36,999 nt of DNA from CALXXL01 sp034926605 (GTDB lineage Bacteria; Verrucomicrobiota; Lentisphaeria; Victivallales; Victivallaceae), in the NCBI GenBank assembly GCA_034926605.1, contig JAYFQV010000017.1:1-36999 (forward strand), given 5' to 3'. Numbering within the stretch: the stretch's first letter is position 1; each line of letters starts with the position of its first letter. Shown one piece after another: positions 27,398 through 35,295 of this stretch. The notes under the pieces were generated by a model. It saw nothing but the letters and a program-made list of their open reading frames with translations. It was not told the DNA's origin and did not search any database. A program made the translations under genes and the position numbers.

Positions 27398-27594
27398 ATC
27401 GAATTATACTCCCGGTTCATATCGTCGACGTCTTCCGGCGAGACTTCGAATCCCTGTTCCGCCGCGAACGCGGCAAGCCATGCGAGAAACTCCGCGCGGC
27501 TCCCGGCTTCGGCCTGCTTCTTTTTACTTGCCTCCACCCATTCGGGGGTCAGCGCCAGCTTGAAGGCGAACTCATCCAGACTTTTTCTAGACAT
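27394..27594 (-). CDS. Small Nif11-like protein within the queuosine operon
   Basis: This 66-residue protein lies between queE and queC. It starts one base after the queE stop (TGAAATG) behind a GGAG site and ends in an ATGA overlap with queC, so it is almost certainly translated. The sequence fits the pattern of Nif11 domains, known as leader regions of some ribosomally made peptides and as stand-alone proteins in nitrogen fixers. It begins with a short helix (SLDEFAFKLALTPEW), has a charged linker, then a helix FLAWLAAFAAEQGF followed by EVSPEDV. There is no double-glycine site and no core peptide after it (the tail is DDMNREYNSI). The Nif11 assignment is from memory of the consensus and is moderate. 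Its role in the operon is unknown. Confidence 0.72.
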   Translation of the reverse strand: MSRKSLDEFAFKLALTPEWVEASKKKQAEAGSRAEFLAWLAAFAAEQGFEVSPEDVDDMNREYNSI

Positions 27595-27595
27595 T

Positions 27596-28249
27596 TCATA
27601 CTCCGCGGGCTTCGGCGCCCCAAATTATCTTGTGCAGCTGAATCTGCATCCGGCCTGGCGCGTTCGTTTCCACCATCCATCTTGCAAGTTCGTCGAATTT
27701 TACCATGTTCCAGACCGGGCTGAACAGCAGCGGGCATATGTCCGCCAATCCGTACCGGTTCACCACATCCAGCGCAAAGTGGAAGTCTTCGGCCGAGCCG
27801 ACCACGAACTTCACCTCGTCCAGCGGGGTCAGGTGCTTGTAGTTGTTCCACAGATTGCAATGTTCCATTCCGGAGGCCGGCAGTTTGCAGTCCACGATCC
27901 GCCGCGTATTCGCCGGCAGGACGGAGATGTCGAAGCTGCCGTTGGTCTCCACCATGACCTCGCAGCCGGACGCCAGAAGTTTCTCCGCCAGTTCCGGGGT
28001 GCCGGACTGCGCCAGCGGCTCGCCGCCGGTGATCTCCACCAGTTTCACGCCGGATAAGACGGTATCGGCCACGAGCTTTTCGATCTCCACCGGTTTGCCG
28101 TTTAAGGCATAGGCGGTATCGCACCAGACGCACTTCAGGTTGCATCCGGCCAGCCGGATGAAGTAACAGACCCGGCCCGCCTGCGTCGATTCCCCCTGAA
28201 TGCTGACGAAACGCTCGTTTACCAGCAGCCGGTCGGTGTTGTTATTCAT
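27596..28249 (-). CDS. queE: 7-carboxy-7-deazaguanine synthase QueE (radical SAM)
   Basis: QueE rearranges 6-carboxy-tetrahydropterin to 7-carboxy-7-deazaguanine using a 4Fe-4S cluster and S-adenosylmethionine. The 217-residue protein has the N-terminal FVSIQGEST substrate segment typical of QueE. The cluster motif is Cys36-x3-Cys40-x2-Cys43 (CNLKCVWC), and the SAM-binding TGGEPL segment follows. The start overlaps the queD stop by 8 bp, and a one-base gap separates it from the Nif11-like gene. Confidence 0.94.
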   Translation of the reverse strand: MNNNTDRLLVNERFVSIQGESTQAGRVCYFIRLAGCNLKCVWCDTAYALNGKPVEIEKLVADTVLSGVKLVEITGGEPLAQSGTPELAEKLLASGCEVMVETNGSFDISVLPANTRRIVDCKLPASGMEHCNLWNNYKHLTPLDEVKFVVGSAEDFHFALDVVNRYGLADICPLLFSPVWNMVKFDELARWMVETNAPGRMQIQLHKIIWGAEARGV

Positions 28250-28610
28250 AATATATCGCGGTCGAGCTGGGTGATTCGGATACTTTGACCCGTGCCACTT
28301 TCGCCGGGCCTTCGCCGATTGCGGCCGCCACCTTGGAATAGATCAATTTGGCTAGATTTTCGCTGGTGGGGTTCATGTTGCTGAAATCCGGAAGATCGTT
28401 CAGGCAGCAGTGGTCGAATTCGCCCAGCACGTCGTCCAGCAGTTTCTTCAGGACTTTGAAATCGAAACCGATGCCGATGCCGTCGAGTTCCGCCGTGGCG
28501 AGCACCACCGTCACCAGCCAGTTGTGGCCGTGCAGTTTTGCACAGTCGCCGGGGTATCCGCACAGCCGGTGGGCGGCGGAAAAGCTGCGGTATACTTCTA
28601 GTTCGTACAT
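28242..28610 (-). CDS. queD: 6-carboxy-5,6,7,8-tetrahydropterin synthase QueD
   Basis: QueD turns dihydroneopterin triphosphate into 6-carboxy-tetrahydropterin, the first dedicated step of queuosine synthesis. The 122-residue protein has zinc ligands His14 (SAAHRL), His27 and His29 (LHGHNW), catalytic Cys23, the acid-base pair Asp66/His67 (FDHCCLND) and the PTSENLA motif. It overlaps the upstream acyltransferase by 13 bp and queE by 8 bp. The related enzyme PTPS is longer and acts in biopterin synthesis, and the queE/queC context excludes it. Confidence 0.94.
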   Translation of the reverse strand: MYELEVYRSFSAAHRLCGYPGDCAKLHGHNWLVTVVLATAELDGIGIGFDFKVLKKLLDDVLGEFDHCCLNDLPDFSNMNPTSENLAKLIYSKVAAAIGEGPAKVARVKVSESPSSTAIYYE

Positions 28611-29863
28611 AATTCCTCCCGGTAACGTTTGCCGTTGCCGGCAATTATTTCCGGCGGCAGGATGAACATGCCGCCCATTTTAAGGGTTTCGCCGCTTTCC
28701 ACGATGCGGTGGAATGCCCTGCGGACGGAATTGTCGCGGGGGTATCCGGAAAAATCGCCGTCGGAGCGGCCGAAGATGAAGAAAGCCCCGTCGCGGCCCG
28801 AGCTGCGTTCGGGGAACAGATAGACCTCGCGCATGAGCCTGGCCAGATTGGAGTCCGGCAGTTCGCGCTCGAAGCTGGGGTTGAATATCCATGAGCGGCA
28901 CACGATGCCTTTCGGAGTTTTTCCGAGGTATTTCGGGAAAAACTCCAGCGCCCGCCGCCACGAGTCGTAGGCGGCCTCAACCGTCATGTTTCCGCCGCCG
29001 GGAATGTGCATGCCGGGCACGAAATCTTTTTCGCGGAACACCGGTTCGTATTCGGCCATGCTCAACTCCACCTCGCGTTCGGAGGCGAAGCCGTCCGGCC
29101 TGATCAGCCGTCCGCGCACCAGCCCGGCGGAGATTTCGAGTACTGGATGGATCGGGGCTTCGGCGTCTTTGCCCAGCTGGAACGTGCGCGAGCCGTCCGG
29201 CATCAGACCCCAGCCTTCTCCGCACAGCGCCACGGTATGCCCGTCGGACCTGCGGCGGAACACCGCCGGCATCCACGTCTCCAGCAGATCCGGCATGTAT
29301 TCGAAACGGCCGATGCGGAACAGCCGGCCTTCGATGTTGAAACGCAGCCAGTAGATCTGCCCGCGGTCGATACCGTGGCAGCCGGGGTGCGCGGAGTAGT
29401 ATATCCGCAGCGTTCCGGCCAGCCATTCGGCGGAGGCGCGGCTGAATTCTTCCGGAATGCCCATTTTCACATGGGTGGCACGCCACATGGGTATGGCGCT
29501 CATCGCCACCATCAGATCGAACATGCCGCAGAGTTCGGGGCCGAGCGCGGCGCGAAGGTCCGGCCATTGGCCGAGGCCGTAACCGCACTCCTCGCCGGGG
29601 TAGACGAACATCACTTTGTGCATGTGGTGGGCGTACATTTGAAGCGCCTTGCAACCGGCGACCCGGTCGGCCACCGCGGCGAAGAGCGCCAGGTGGGAGG
29701 CTTCGGCGCCGACCCACGGGTAATAACGCTCGACGAACGGCATGGTCATGAATTCCGGCGGCCCGTCAAAATCGGCAAGGCTTTCGGCGTAGCGGCGTGA
29801 AAAACTTTCGGGGGCCTCAGCCGGCAGTGCGAGCTGCGCCAGCAGGGTGGAAATATCCATCAT
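28598..29863 (-). CDS. Acyltransferase-like protein with NAT_N and GNAT_C domains
   Basis: This 421-residue protein resembles a family annotated as acyltransferase-domain proteins, with an N-terminal NAT_N region and a C-terminal GNAT-like half. The recognisable part is near residues 275-345: HIPGGGNMT, a helix with SWRRALEFFPKYL, then CRSWIFNPSF and LPDSNLARLMR. I know of no characterised reaction or substrate for this family, so the call is a fold assignment from recalled consensus. ATG ATG at the start makes residue 1 or 2 possible, preceded by an AAAGGA site. It sits 12 bp after the ACT gene and overlaps queD. Confidence 0.68.
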   Translation of the reverse strand: MMDISTLLAQLALPAEAPESFSRRYAESLADFDGPPEFMTMPFVERYYPWVGAEASHLALFAAVADRVAGCKALQMYAHHMHKVMFVYPGEECGYGLGQWPDLRAALGPELCGMFDLMVAMSAIPMWRATHVKMGIPEEFSRASAEWLAGTLRIYYSAHPGCHGIDRGQIYWLRFNIEGRLFRIGRFEYMPDLLETWMPAVFRRRSDGHTVALCGEGWGLMPDGSRTFQLGKDAEAPIHPVLEISAGLVRGRLIRPDGFASEREVELSMAEYEPVFREKDFVPGMHIPGGGNMTVEAAYDSWRRALEFFPKYLGKTPKGIVCRSWIFNPSFERELPDSNLARLMREVYLFPERSSGRDGAFFIFGRSDGDFSGYPRDNSVRRAFHRIVESGETLKMGGMFILPPEIIAGNGKRYREELCTN

Positions 29864-29875
29864 GGGCGCGTCCTT

Positions 29876-30307
29876 TCAGCGGAACAGCTCTTTGATGCCG
29901 TCCAGAATGCCGATGTTTTCCACGGCAAGTTCCTTCACCGCCCGTTCGGTGTCTTCGAAACGGAACACCATCACGGCGTTGTCGCCCTTGCCGAAAGTGA
30001 AGGCGTACATATATTCCACGTTCAGATTGTGGCGGGCGATCACTTCCATCAGTTTGGCTAGGCCGCCGACGTGGTCGTCCACCGGAATGGCGAGCACCTC
30101 GGTGACTTTGACCACGATCCCGGCGTCGGAAAGCACCTTCTGCGCCTTTTTGTAATCGTCCACCAGCAGCCGGAGGATGCCGAACTGTTCGGTGTCGGCC
30201 AGCGACAGCGTACGGATATTTATGTTGTTTTCCGCCAGCAGCCGGCACACGTCGTTCAGCGTGCCCGGATGGTTCTCGATAAACAGTGAAAGTTGTTCGA
30301 TCTTCAT
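29876..30307 (-). CDS. Tandem ACT-domain regulatory protein
   Basis: This 143-residue protein consists of two ACT domains and nothing else. The first starts QLSLFIENHPGTL (about 5-17) and the second starts near EVLAIPVDDHVGGLAKL (about 68-86). ACT domains bind amino acids or related small molecules and usually regulate an enzyme. Stand-alone double-ACT proteins of this size occur in many anaerobes, often near aromatic or branched amino-acid genes. Here it is the first gene of the queuosine operon and is divergent from serC. A link to serine or amino-acid sensing is possible but not shown. Confidence 0.82.
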   Translation of the reverse strand: MKIEQLSLFIENHPGTLNDVCRLLAENNINIRTLSLADTEQFGILRLLVDDYKKAQKVLSDAGIVVKVTEVLAIPVDDHVGGLAKLMEVIARHNLNVEYMYAFTFGKGDNAVMVFRFEDTERAVKELAVENIGILDGIKELFR

Positions 30308-30339
30308 GATATACGGCTCCGTTTTAGGTTTCCGACTCT

Positions 30340-30367
30340 AATATACCTCAATCCTTCACGGTTGCAA
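30340..30367 (-). promoter_or_regulatory. Predicted promoter of the ACT-NAT-queDE-queC-GH2 operon
   Basis: On the minus strand TTGCAA (30367-30362), a 16-bp spacer and TATATT (30345-30340) lie about 33 bp before the ACT gene start, in the 173-bp gap shared with serC. The -10 matches five of six consensus bases. Confidence 0.45.
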
Positions 30368-30410
30368 GTTTTCAAAGTCCGGCTTGCGGTTGGTTTTTTG
30401 CTTTTATACC

Positions 30411-30439
30411 TTGTAATCGCGTGGTTCGCGTGGTATTTT
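30411..30439 (+). promoter_or_regulatory. Predicted promoter of serC
   Basis: TTGTAA (30411-30416), a 17-bp spacer and TATTTT (30434-30439) lie 41 bp before the serC ATG. A second candidate, TTGCGG with TATACC 15 bp on, lies just upstream (about 30384-30410). An AAGGAGA ribosome site is at 30466-30472. Confidence 0.4.
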
Positions 30440-30480
30440 AAATCATCAAACTTCGAACATCAACCAAGGAGACGTCCATC

Positions 30481-31560
30481 ATGACTTACAATTTCAGCGC
30501 GGGTCCCGCCATGCTTCCGCAGGCGGTTATGCAGCGGGCGCAGGCCGAGTTCTGCGACTACAAGGGCAGCGGCAGCGGCATCGTGGAGCTTTCCCACCGC
30601 GGTTCGCTGTTTACCGAGGTCATCGAGCGCGCGGAAGCCAACTTCCGTGAAATCATGAATATTTCCGACGATTACGCCGTGTGCTTCATCCAGGGCGGCG
30701 CCTCCATGCAGTTCTCCATGCTGGCTATGAACCTGCTCGAAGCTGGCAAGAGCGCCGACTACGCCGACACCGGCGTCTGGAGCGCCAAGGCGTACAAGGA
30801 AGCCAAGCTGTTCGGAGACGCGAAACTGGTCTGCTCCAGCAAGGAAACCAAGTACGACCACATCCCGGAAATCTCCACCTGGAACCGCAATCCGGACGCC
30901 ACCTATCTGCATATCACCAGCAACAACACCGTTGCCGGCACCCAGTACGCCAAATTCCCGGAAAAGCTCGGCAACGTGCCGATGCTGGCCGACATGTCCA
31001 GCGACATCATGTCGCGCCGCATCAACGTCAGCGACTTCGGCCTGATCTACGCCGGCGCCCAGAAGAATCTCGGCCCCTCCGGCATGGCCGTGGTGGTGAT
31101 CCGCAAGGACCTGGCCCAGCGCACTCCGGCCACCGTGCCGACCATGCTGCGTTATTCCACCTATATCGACGAGAAGTCGCTGTTCAACACCCCGCCCACT
31201 TTCGCAATCTACCTGTTCGCGCTGGTGACCGACTGGGTCAAGGAGATCGGCGGTTTGGAGAATCTCGAGGCGTTGAACAACGCCAAGGCCGCCAAGCTCT
31301 ATGCCGCCATCGACGGCTCCGGCTTCTACTCCTCTCCGGTGGCCAAGGCCGATCGCTCCAAGATGAACGTGGTCTTCCGCACCCCGAACGAGGAACTGGA
31401 CGCCGCTTTCGTGAAGCAGGCTTCCGCCGCGAAGCTGACCGGACTCAAGGGCCACCGTCTGGTCGGCGGGCTCCGCGCCAGCATCTACAACGCCATGCCG
31501 ATGGAAGGCGTGGACGCGCTGATCGACTTCATGACCGAGTTCTCCCGCAAGAACGGGTAG
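30481..31560 (+). CDS. serC: Phosphoserine aminotransferase SerC
   Basis: SerC is a pyridoxal-phosphate enzyme that makes 3-phosphoserine from 3-phosphohydroxypyruvate and glutamate, in serine synthesis (and in pyridoxal synthesis in some bacteria). The 359-residue protein starts with the family hallmark NFSAGPAMLP. It has the phosphate-binding GGASMQF segment and the cofactor lysine Lys195 in AGAQKNLGPSG. It ends with the GLKGHRLVGGLRASIYNAMP block. The length is standard. It is a single-gene unit with its own predicted promoter and a strong terminator. Confidence 0.96.
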   Translation: MTYNFSAGPAMLPQAVMQRAQAEFCDYKGSGSGIVELSHRGSLFTEVIERAEANFREIMNISDDYAVCFIQGGASMQFSMLAMNLLEAGKSADYADTGVWSAKAYKEAKLFGDAKLVCSSKETKYDHIPEISTWNRNPDATYLHITSNNTVAGTQYAKFPEKLGNVPMLADMSSDIMSRRINVSDFGLIYAGAQKNLGPSGMAVVVIRKDLAQRTPATVPTMLRYSTYIDEKSLFNTPPTFAIYLFALVTDWVKEIGGLENLEALNNAKAAKLYAAIDGSGFYSSPVAKADRSKMNVVFRTPNEELDAAFVKQASAAKLTGLKGHRLVGGLRASIYNAMPMEGVDALIDFMTEFSRKNG

Positions 31561-31585
31561 TCGGCATCGGCAATCACTGTATCAT

Positions 31586-31620
31586 AAGCGGCAGGCATTT
31601 ATCGCCTGCCGCTTTTTTTT
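31586..31620 (+). terminator. Rho-independent terminator after serC
   Basis: A perfect 11-bp stem, AAGCGGCAGGC (31586-31596) with GCCTGCCGCTT (31604-31614), has a 7-base loop and runs into an eight-T tract (31613-31620). It lies 25 bp after the serC stop and is the only strong intrinsic terminator I see in the window. Confidence 0.93.
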
Positions 31621-31631
31621 GTCCGTCCGGG

Positions 31632-31660
31632 TTGCGCAATTCGCTTTGCGATGCTATAAT
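31632..31660 (+). promoter_or_regulatory. Predicted promoter of the methyltransferase gene
   Basis: TTGCGC (31632-31637), a 17-bp spacer and a perfect TATAAT (31655-31660) start 12 bp after the serC terminator and end 42 bp before the gene start. This is the best promoter match in the window. Confidence 0.65.
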
Positions 31661-31702
31661 CATTGCCGAAGGAAAGAACAAACAATCGCGGGTGAGGGCG
31701 GC

Positions 31703-32404
31703 ATGGGCGTGAATAATCGGGAAGACCTGGAAATATGGGAGGCCAACGCCGATTTCTGGGACGGCTATATGGGCGACGAGTCCAATTTTTTTCATCGCGG
31801 GCTGGTGCGCCCGGCCACCGAGTCGCTGCTTGCCGCCGGACCGGGCGATTTTGTTTTGGACATCGCCTGCGGCAACGGCAATTTTTCCCAGTGCATGGCG
31901 CGCGACGGCGCGCGGGTGGTGGCTTTCGATTTCAGCCCCCGCATGATCGAACTGGCCAGGAAGCGCCGGGCCGACGTGCTTGACATGGTGGAATTTCTGG
32001 TGTGCGACGCCACCGACCGCCGCCAACTGATGGCGCTCCGGCGGGAGACGCCGTTCACCAAGGCGGTTTCGAATATGGCCTTGATGGATATTTCCGACAT
32101 CTGGCCGCTGTTCGGCGCTGTTTACGAATTACTTGCGCCCGACGGGATATTCGTGTTTTCCACCCATCATCCCTGTTTCACCCATCCCGAAAAAATATAT
32201 CTGGCCGAATGCGTGCATAAAGGCGAGGCGCTCCACGGCCAGCCGGTGCTTCAGAATTATTACCACCGGCCTCTTCAGGCGATTCTGGGCGCGGCGTTTG
32301 CCGCCGGGTTCGTCATGGACCGTTTCACCGAAGTGGCTGACGAAGGGATCGATCTGCCCATCCTGATCGTGACGAGGCTGCGGAAGACCGTTGCGGCGAA
32401 ATGA
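31703..32404 (+). CDS. Class I SAM-dependent methyltransferase
   Basis: This 233-residue protein has a Rossmann-type methyltransferase core: motif I VLDIACGNGNFS, motif II VVAFDFSP with the acidic residue that binds the ribose, and a post-motif strand VEFLVCDATD. The motif IV region KAVSNMALMDI carries no nucleic-acid NPPY motif, so a small-molecule substrate is more likely than DNA. ATG 31703 is preferred over an earlier in-frame codon that would lie inside the terminator; GGTGAGGG is just upstream. The gene is a lone unit ending 7 bp from the convergent gspK. The substrate is unknown. Confidence 0.86.
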   Translation: MGVNNREDLEIWEANADFWDGYMGDESNFFHRGLVRPATESLLAAGPGDFVLDIACGNGNFSQCMARDGARVVAFDFSPRMIELARKRRADVLDMVEFLVCDATDRRQLMALRRETPFTKAVSNMALMDISDIWPLFGAVYELLAPDGIFVFSTHHPCFTHPEKIYLAECVHKGEALHGQPVLQNYYHRPLQAILGAAFAAGFVMDRFTEVADEGIDLPILIVTRLRKTVAAK

Positions 32405-32411
32405 GGCGAGG

Positions 32412-33419
32412 TCAGTACCGGAAATATTCCAGATACAGCATCTGATCGTCGTCGGGGCCGGAGGATGGGACTGCTTCGAAGCTGACCGCCGTGCGTCCGC
32501 TCGGTGCGCCCTCCTTGCCGGCATGCAGCATCTTCACCGTATAGAAGCCGGAATCGCTGCGCGAGAAACTGGAGTTAAGTTCGCTGAGCAGCAGCGCGTC
32601 CATATAATCGGACATCACCCGGGTAGGATCGGCGCGGTAGCTTGCGATCGCATCCAGTACCTCCTGAGCCTCGTCCTCTTCAAGCCCGGCCCGGCCCATG
32701 AGCTGTTCCTTGGTGGCGCTCGTCAGCGGCGGGGTGTCGGAGACGGTCATGCTCATGCCGGTCGGCGGTATCAGCATGAAGGCCGACCAGCGGCCGTCGG
32801 CGTCGGGCGGGAACTGCCCGGCAAAGTCGGGCAGCCAGGCCAGTTCTTCGCGGTACTGGACGGCGGAGTTGCGGGGCAGGGGGGGGGATGACGGGTCGTC
32901 CATGGCCTCGTATTCATCTTTTTCGTAGCTGTCGGAATCGGCGAGGTCGTCGTCGGAGTCGGTGTAGTCGGTATAGCGGTAGAGCAGCGTGTCGAGTTTG
33001 TCGGCCAGTTCTCCGTCGTCATCGGCGGCGGTTTCGAGATAGGTGAATTCGTTGGAAAGGTCGTCGATCCTCATGCCGGAACCGGCGTCGGAGATGGAAA
33101 AGGTTACGGGGACGCCGTAATAGTCCATGGTGTGGACGACGCCGTCGGGGAGATAGCGCTCGGTGTCGTATTGGGAATAGTCCACATCGCCGAGGGTGGC
33201 CTCTTCGGTGTTGGCGTAGGCGTCGGCGGCCAGCAGCCATACTACGCGGTTGGCCGCGCCTTCCTCCAGATAATAGCTGCGGGCGACGGCGACGGTGCTG
33301 TTTGAACCCGGCACGTGGATGCCGGACAGCGCCACCACCGCGGCGGTCAGCAGGCTTGCGGTGAACACCAGAATCAGGGCGGCGATCAGCGCCACCCCCT
33401 GTTCGCGTTCCTTTATCAT
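32412..33419 (-). CDS. gspK: Minor pseudopilin GspK-like tip protein, set 2
   Basis: This is a 335-residue GspK-type protein, with leader EREQG before VALIAALILVF, Gly at -1 and no Glu at +5. The soluble domain is very acidic, with Asp-rich stretches (TDSDDDLADSD and DEYEAMDD) between about residues 150 and 170, where GspK proteins carry an insertion domain. A run of nine G on the plus strand (32879-32887) sits in the codons for DPSSPPLP. It overlaps gspJ by ATGA and is the last gene of the set. Its counterpart is the gene at 3798-4787. Confidence 0.87.
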   Translation of the reverse strand: MIKEREQGVALIAALILVFTASLLTAAVVALSGIHVPGSNSTVAVARSYYLEEGAANRVVWLLAADAYANTEEATLGDVDYSQYDTERYLPDGVVHTMDYYGVPVTFSISDAGSGMRIDDLSNEFTYLETAADDDGELADKLDTLLYRYTDYTDSDDDLADSDSYEKDEYEAMDDPSSPPLPRNSAVQYREELAWLPDFAGQFPPDADGRWSAFMLIPPTGMSMTVSDTPPLTSATKEQLMGRAGLEEDEAQEVLDAIASYRADPTRVMSDYMDALLLSELNSSFSRSDSGFYTVKMLHAGKEGAPSGRTAVSFEAVPSSGPDDDQMLYLEYFRY

Positions 33420-34060
33420 TCCAGCGAGTCCTCCCGGGTTCCGAGCGACGAGTTCCAGGAGGAACCGGCGGTGCGCCGCAGTCGCCGTTCCACCGTCCCG
33501 TCGGTAAAGGTCACTTCCATCTGAATGGCGAGGGGGATGGTGGTGGTGTAGTCCTCGTCCCAGGTGTCGACGTTCACCAGTTCGTCGTTGGAGTCGCGGT
33601 TGTAGTAGCGGAACGCCAGCGCGGCAACATTGTCGGCGATCTTTTCGGTGCGGTAGGTCTGCTGGTCGAGTTCCAGCCAGGGCAGCAGCGGCCGGAAGGA
33701 ATAATCGCAGTAGAGCGTATTATTTTTCAGATACAGGCGCGAAAAGATGAATCCGCCGGAACCGCCGTAGTCGCGGCTCTGGGCGGAAGTCCAGAGTTCG
33801 GAGGCTTCACCCTTGAACACCAGCTGTTCCTCGTCGTTTTCGTCCTCGTTGTTCCAGACGAAAACCACCGCGTTGCGCAGGCAGCGGTCGGCCACTCTGC
33901 TCAGGGTCTGGCTGCGGGTCAGGCACAGCGCCATGTAATTGGAGCTTTCATAGGCGCGCATGAACGCCGCGGTGGCGCCGGCGATAAGTACCGACACCGT
34001 TACCCATACGGTCATGGACACGATCACTTCGATCAGGGTGAAGCGCTTAATCTTCGTCAT
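33416..34060 (-). CDS. gspJ: Minor pseudopilin, GspJ-like, set 2
   Basis: This 214-residue prepilin-type protein has leader TKIKR, then FTLIEVIVSMTVWV, and a hydrophobic helix with Glu+5. A soluble domain follows that ends with VERRLRRTAG, similar to the WLRRLAG end of the set 1 GspJ. Gene order and size identify it. The start overlaps the end of gspI by 14 bp, and the stop makes an ATGA overlap with gspK. Confidence 0.85.
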   Translation of the reverse strand: MTKIKRFTLIEVIVSMTVWVTVSVLIAGATAAFMRAYESSNYMALCLTRSQTLSRVADRCLRNAVVFVWNNEDENDEEQLVFKGEASELWTSAQSRDYGGSGGFIFSRLYLKNNTLYCDYSFRPLLPWLELDQQTYRTEKIADNVAALAFRYYNRDSNDELVNVDTWDEDYTTTIPLAIQMEVTFTDGTVERRLRRTAGSSWNSSLGTREDSLE

Positions 34061-34445
34061 AGTGGGGGCAGTCTATTTTCAGCTGTTCGACGGTCTGGCC
34101 GTCGGAGTCGCGGATGAGTTCGATGGTGCGGCAGTCGAGCTGATACAATGCGGACTCGTCGTTGAGGTCGTTGTCGTCCATGAACGGCGATGTGTCCACG
34201 GTGTACTTCGCGTGGTAGCCTGGATAGTAGAATACCTCCGGCGGCGGATCGGCCGGATCGCCGTCCTGAAGCATGCAGTATTCGGCGGCCTGCTGGACCA
34301 TCACCCACTGCCGCTCTTTTTCCCAGGCGGCGGCAAGGCGTTTCTGCGAGGACATCATAAGCGTGGTCAGCGCCACGACGCTCCCGGCGAGGATCGCCAG
34401 CGCCACCACCACTTCGATCAGGGTGAAATGGTTATTCCGCTTCAT
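34047..34445 (-). CDS. gspI: Minor pseudopilin, GspI-like, set 2
   Basis: This 132-residue prepilin-type protein has leader KRNNH, then FTLIEVVVALAIL, with Glu+5. The residue at -1 is His. A basic segment after the helix and the FYYPGYHAKYTVD stretch parallel the set 1 GspI (FPYPDYTVDVD). It overlaps gspH and gspJ by 14 bp each. Confidence 0.84.
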   Translation of the reverse strand: MKRNNHFTLIEVVVALAILAGSVVALTTLMMSSQKRLAAAWEKERQWVMVQQAAEYCMLQDGDPADPPPEVFYYPGYHAKYTVDTSPFMDDNDLNDESALYQLDCRTIELIRDSDGQTVEQLKIDCPHYDED

Positions 34446-34869
34446 CGTCGGCCTCCAGCATTCCGGTCAGAGGGGAGATGTACAGCTTTCTGGCCAGATC
34501 TTCGTATTTGAGTATCAGTGTGGCATTCCCCGCGGCGCCGCCGTCGGGGAAAAAGCGGAACAGTTCTTCGCCGGCTTCGGCCTTGCCGGGATCGAAGCCG
34601 AACTTGTCGGGGATGCTCCACTCGAAGCCGAGTTCCTTGCCGTCCTGCGCGGCGTAGAAGCGGCGTTCGCCGCCGAATACGACGGAACAGTCGGTGCCGG
34701 TTTCCATCGCGCGCACTCTGGCCTGGCCGCAAAGCAGCGCGAAACCGTCCACCGCCTTGCCCATGGCAAGATTCGGCGGAGTGTCCCGCAGCGTGGCAAC
34801 CGCCACGGCGGCGAGCATCGCCATGATGACCGTCACCGCTATTACTTCGACCAGAGTGAAGCGCCGCAT
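34432..34869 (-). CDS. gspH: Minor pseudopilin, GspH-like, set 2
   Basis: This 145-residue prepilin-type protein has the shortest leader in the window, MRR, then FTLVEVIAVTVIM. The ATG at 34869 is chosen because the longer open frame runs back through gspG out of frame and its translation is Arg/Thr/Ser-rich shadow sequence. The soluble part resembles GspH in size and in the CSVVFGGERRFY strand. It is 65 residues shorter than the set 1 protein and lacks its Pro/Glu-rich stretch. It starts 10 bp after gspG. Confidence 0.8.
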   Translation of the reverse strand: MRRFTLVEVIAVTVIMAMLAAVAVATLRDTPPNLAMGKAVDGFALLCGQARVRAMETGTDCSVVFGGERRFYAAQDGKELGFEWSIPDKFGFDPGKAEAGEELFRFFPDGGAAGNATLILKYEDLARKLYISPLTGMLEADDEAE

Positions 34870-34879
34870 GAAGACGGGC

Positions 34880-35284
34880 CTAATGGTTGGATACGTCCGC
34901 GGCGTTGCCTTCGCCGCCTTCGGCCTTGTCGCTGCCGTAGCTGACGATGTCGAAGCCGAGCGCGTCGTCGCGCAACGTATAAATATAGGGTTGCCCCCAC
35001 GGGTCGTTCGGGATCGCCTTGGCGTCGAAGTACGGGCCTTTCCAGCCGTCCACACCGGGATCGACGATCAGAGCGTCAAGGCTGTCGGGATACTCGCCGA
35101 GCGCGATCTTGTAGTCCTGCACCGCCTGCGCCAGAGCTTTGATCTGAATCTGGGCGGTGGAAACGCGGGAGTCGTCGAGATACTTCATATAAAGCGGGGT
35201 GGCGATCGCGGCGAGCGACACCAGGATCATCATAACCACCACCACTTCGATCAGCGTGAATCTGCGTCTGTTTTTGCGAACCAT
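34880..35284 (-). CDS. gspG: Major pseudopilin GspG, set 2
   Basis: This 134-residue major pseudopilin has leader KNRRR, then FTLIEVVVVMMIL, the WKGPYFD and PNDPWGQPY stretches, and the FDIVSYGSDKAEGGEGNAAD end that forms the calcium loop in known GspG. It is nearly the same length as the set 1 GspG and shares its landmarks, but it differs at most surface positions. AAGGAG precedes the ATG. It starts 11 bp after gspF. Confidence 0.93.
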   Translation of the reverse strand: MVRKNRRRFTLIEVVVVMMILVSLAAIATPLYMKYLDDSRVSTAQIQIKALAQAVQDYKIALGEYPDSLDALIVDPGVDGWKGPYFDAKAIPNDPWGQPYIYTLRDDALGFDIVSYGSDKAEGGEGNAADVSNH

Positions 35285-35295
35285 GTTGTTTCTCC

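Noticed and set aside
30293..30484. 63-codon plus-strand open frame with a hydrophobic stretch in the ACT-serC gap
   Set aside because: It would start at TTG antisense inside the ACT gene, has no ribosome site, and runs across both predicted promoters and the serC ribosome site.
31619..31702. N-terminal extension of the methyltransferase
   Set aside because: It would begin in the serC terminator and run through the predicted promoter.
34870..35055. N-terminal extension of the set 2 gspH
   Set aside because: It would overlap gspG out of frame and put the prepilin signal 63 residues in. ATG 34869 gives a normal short leader.
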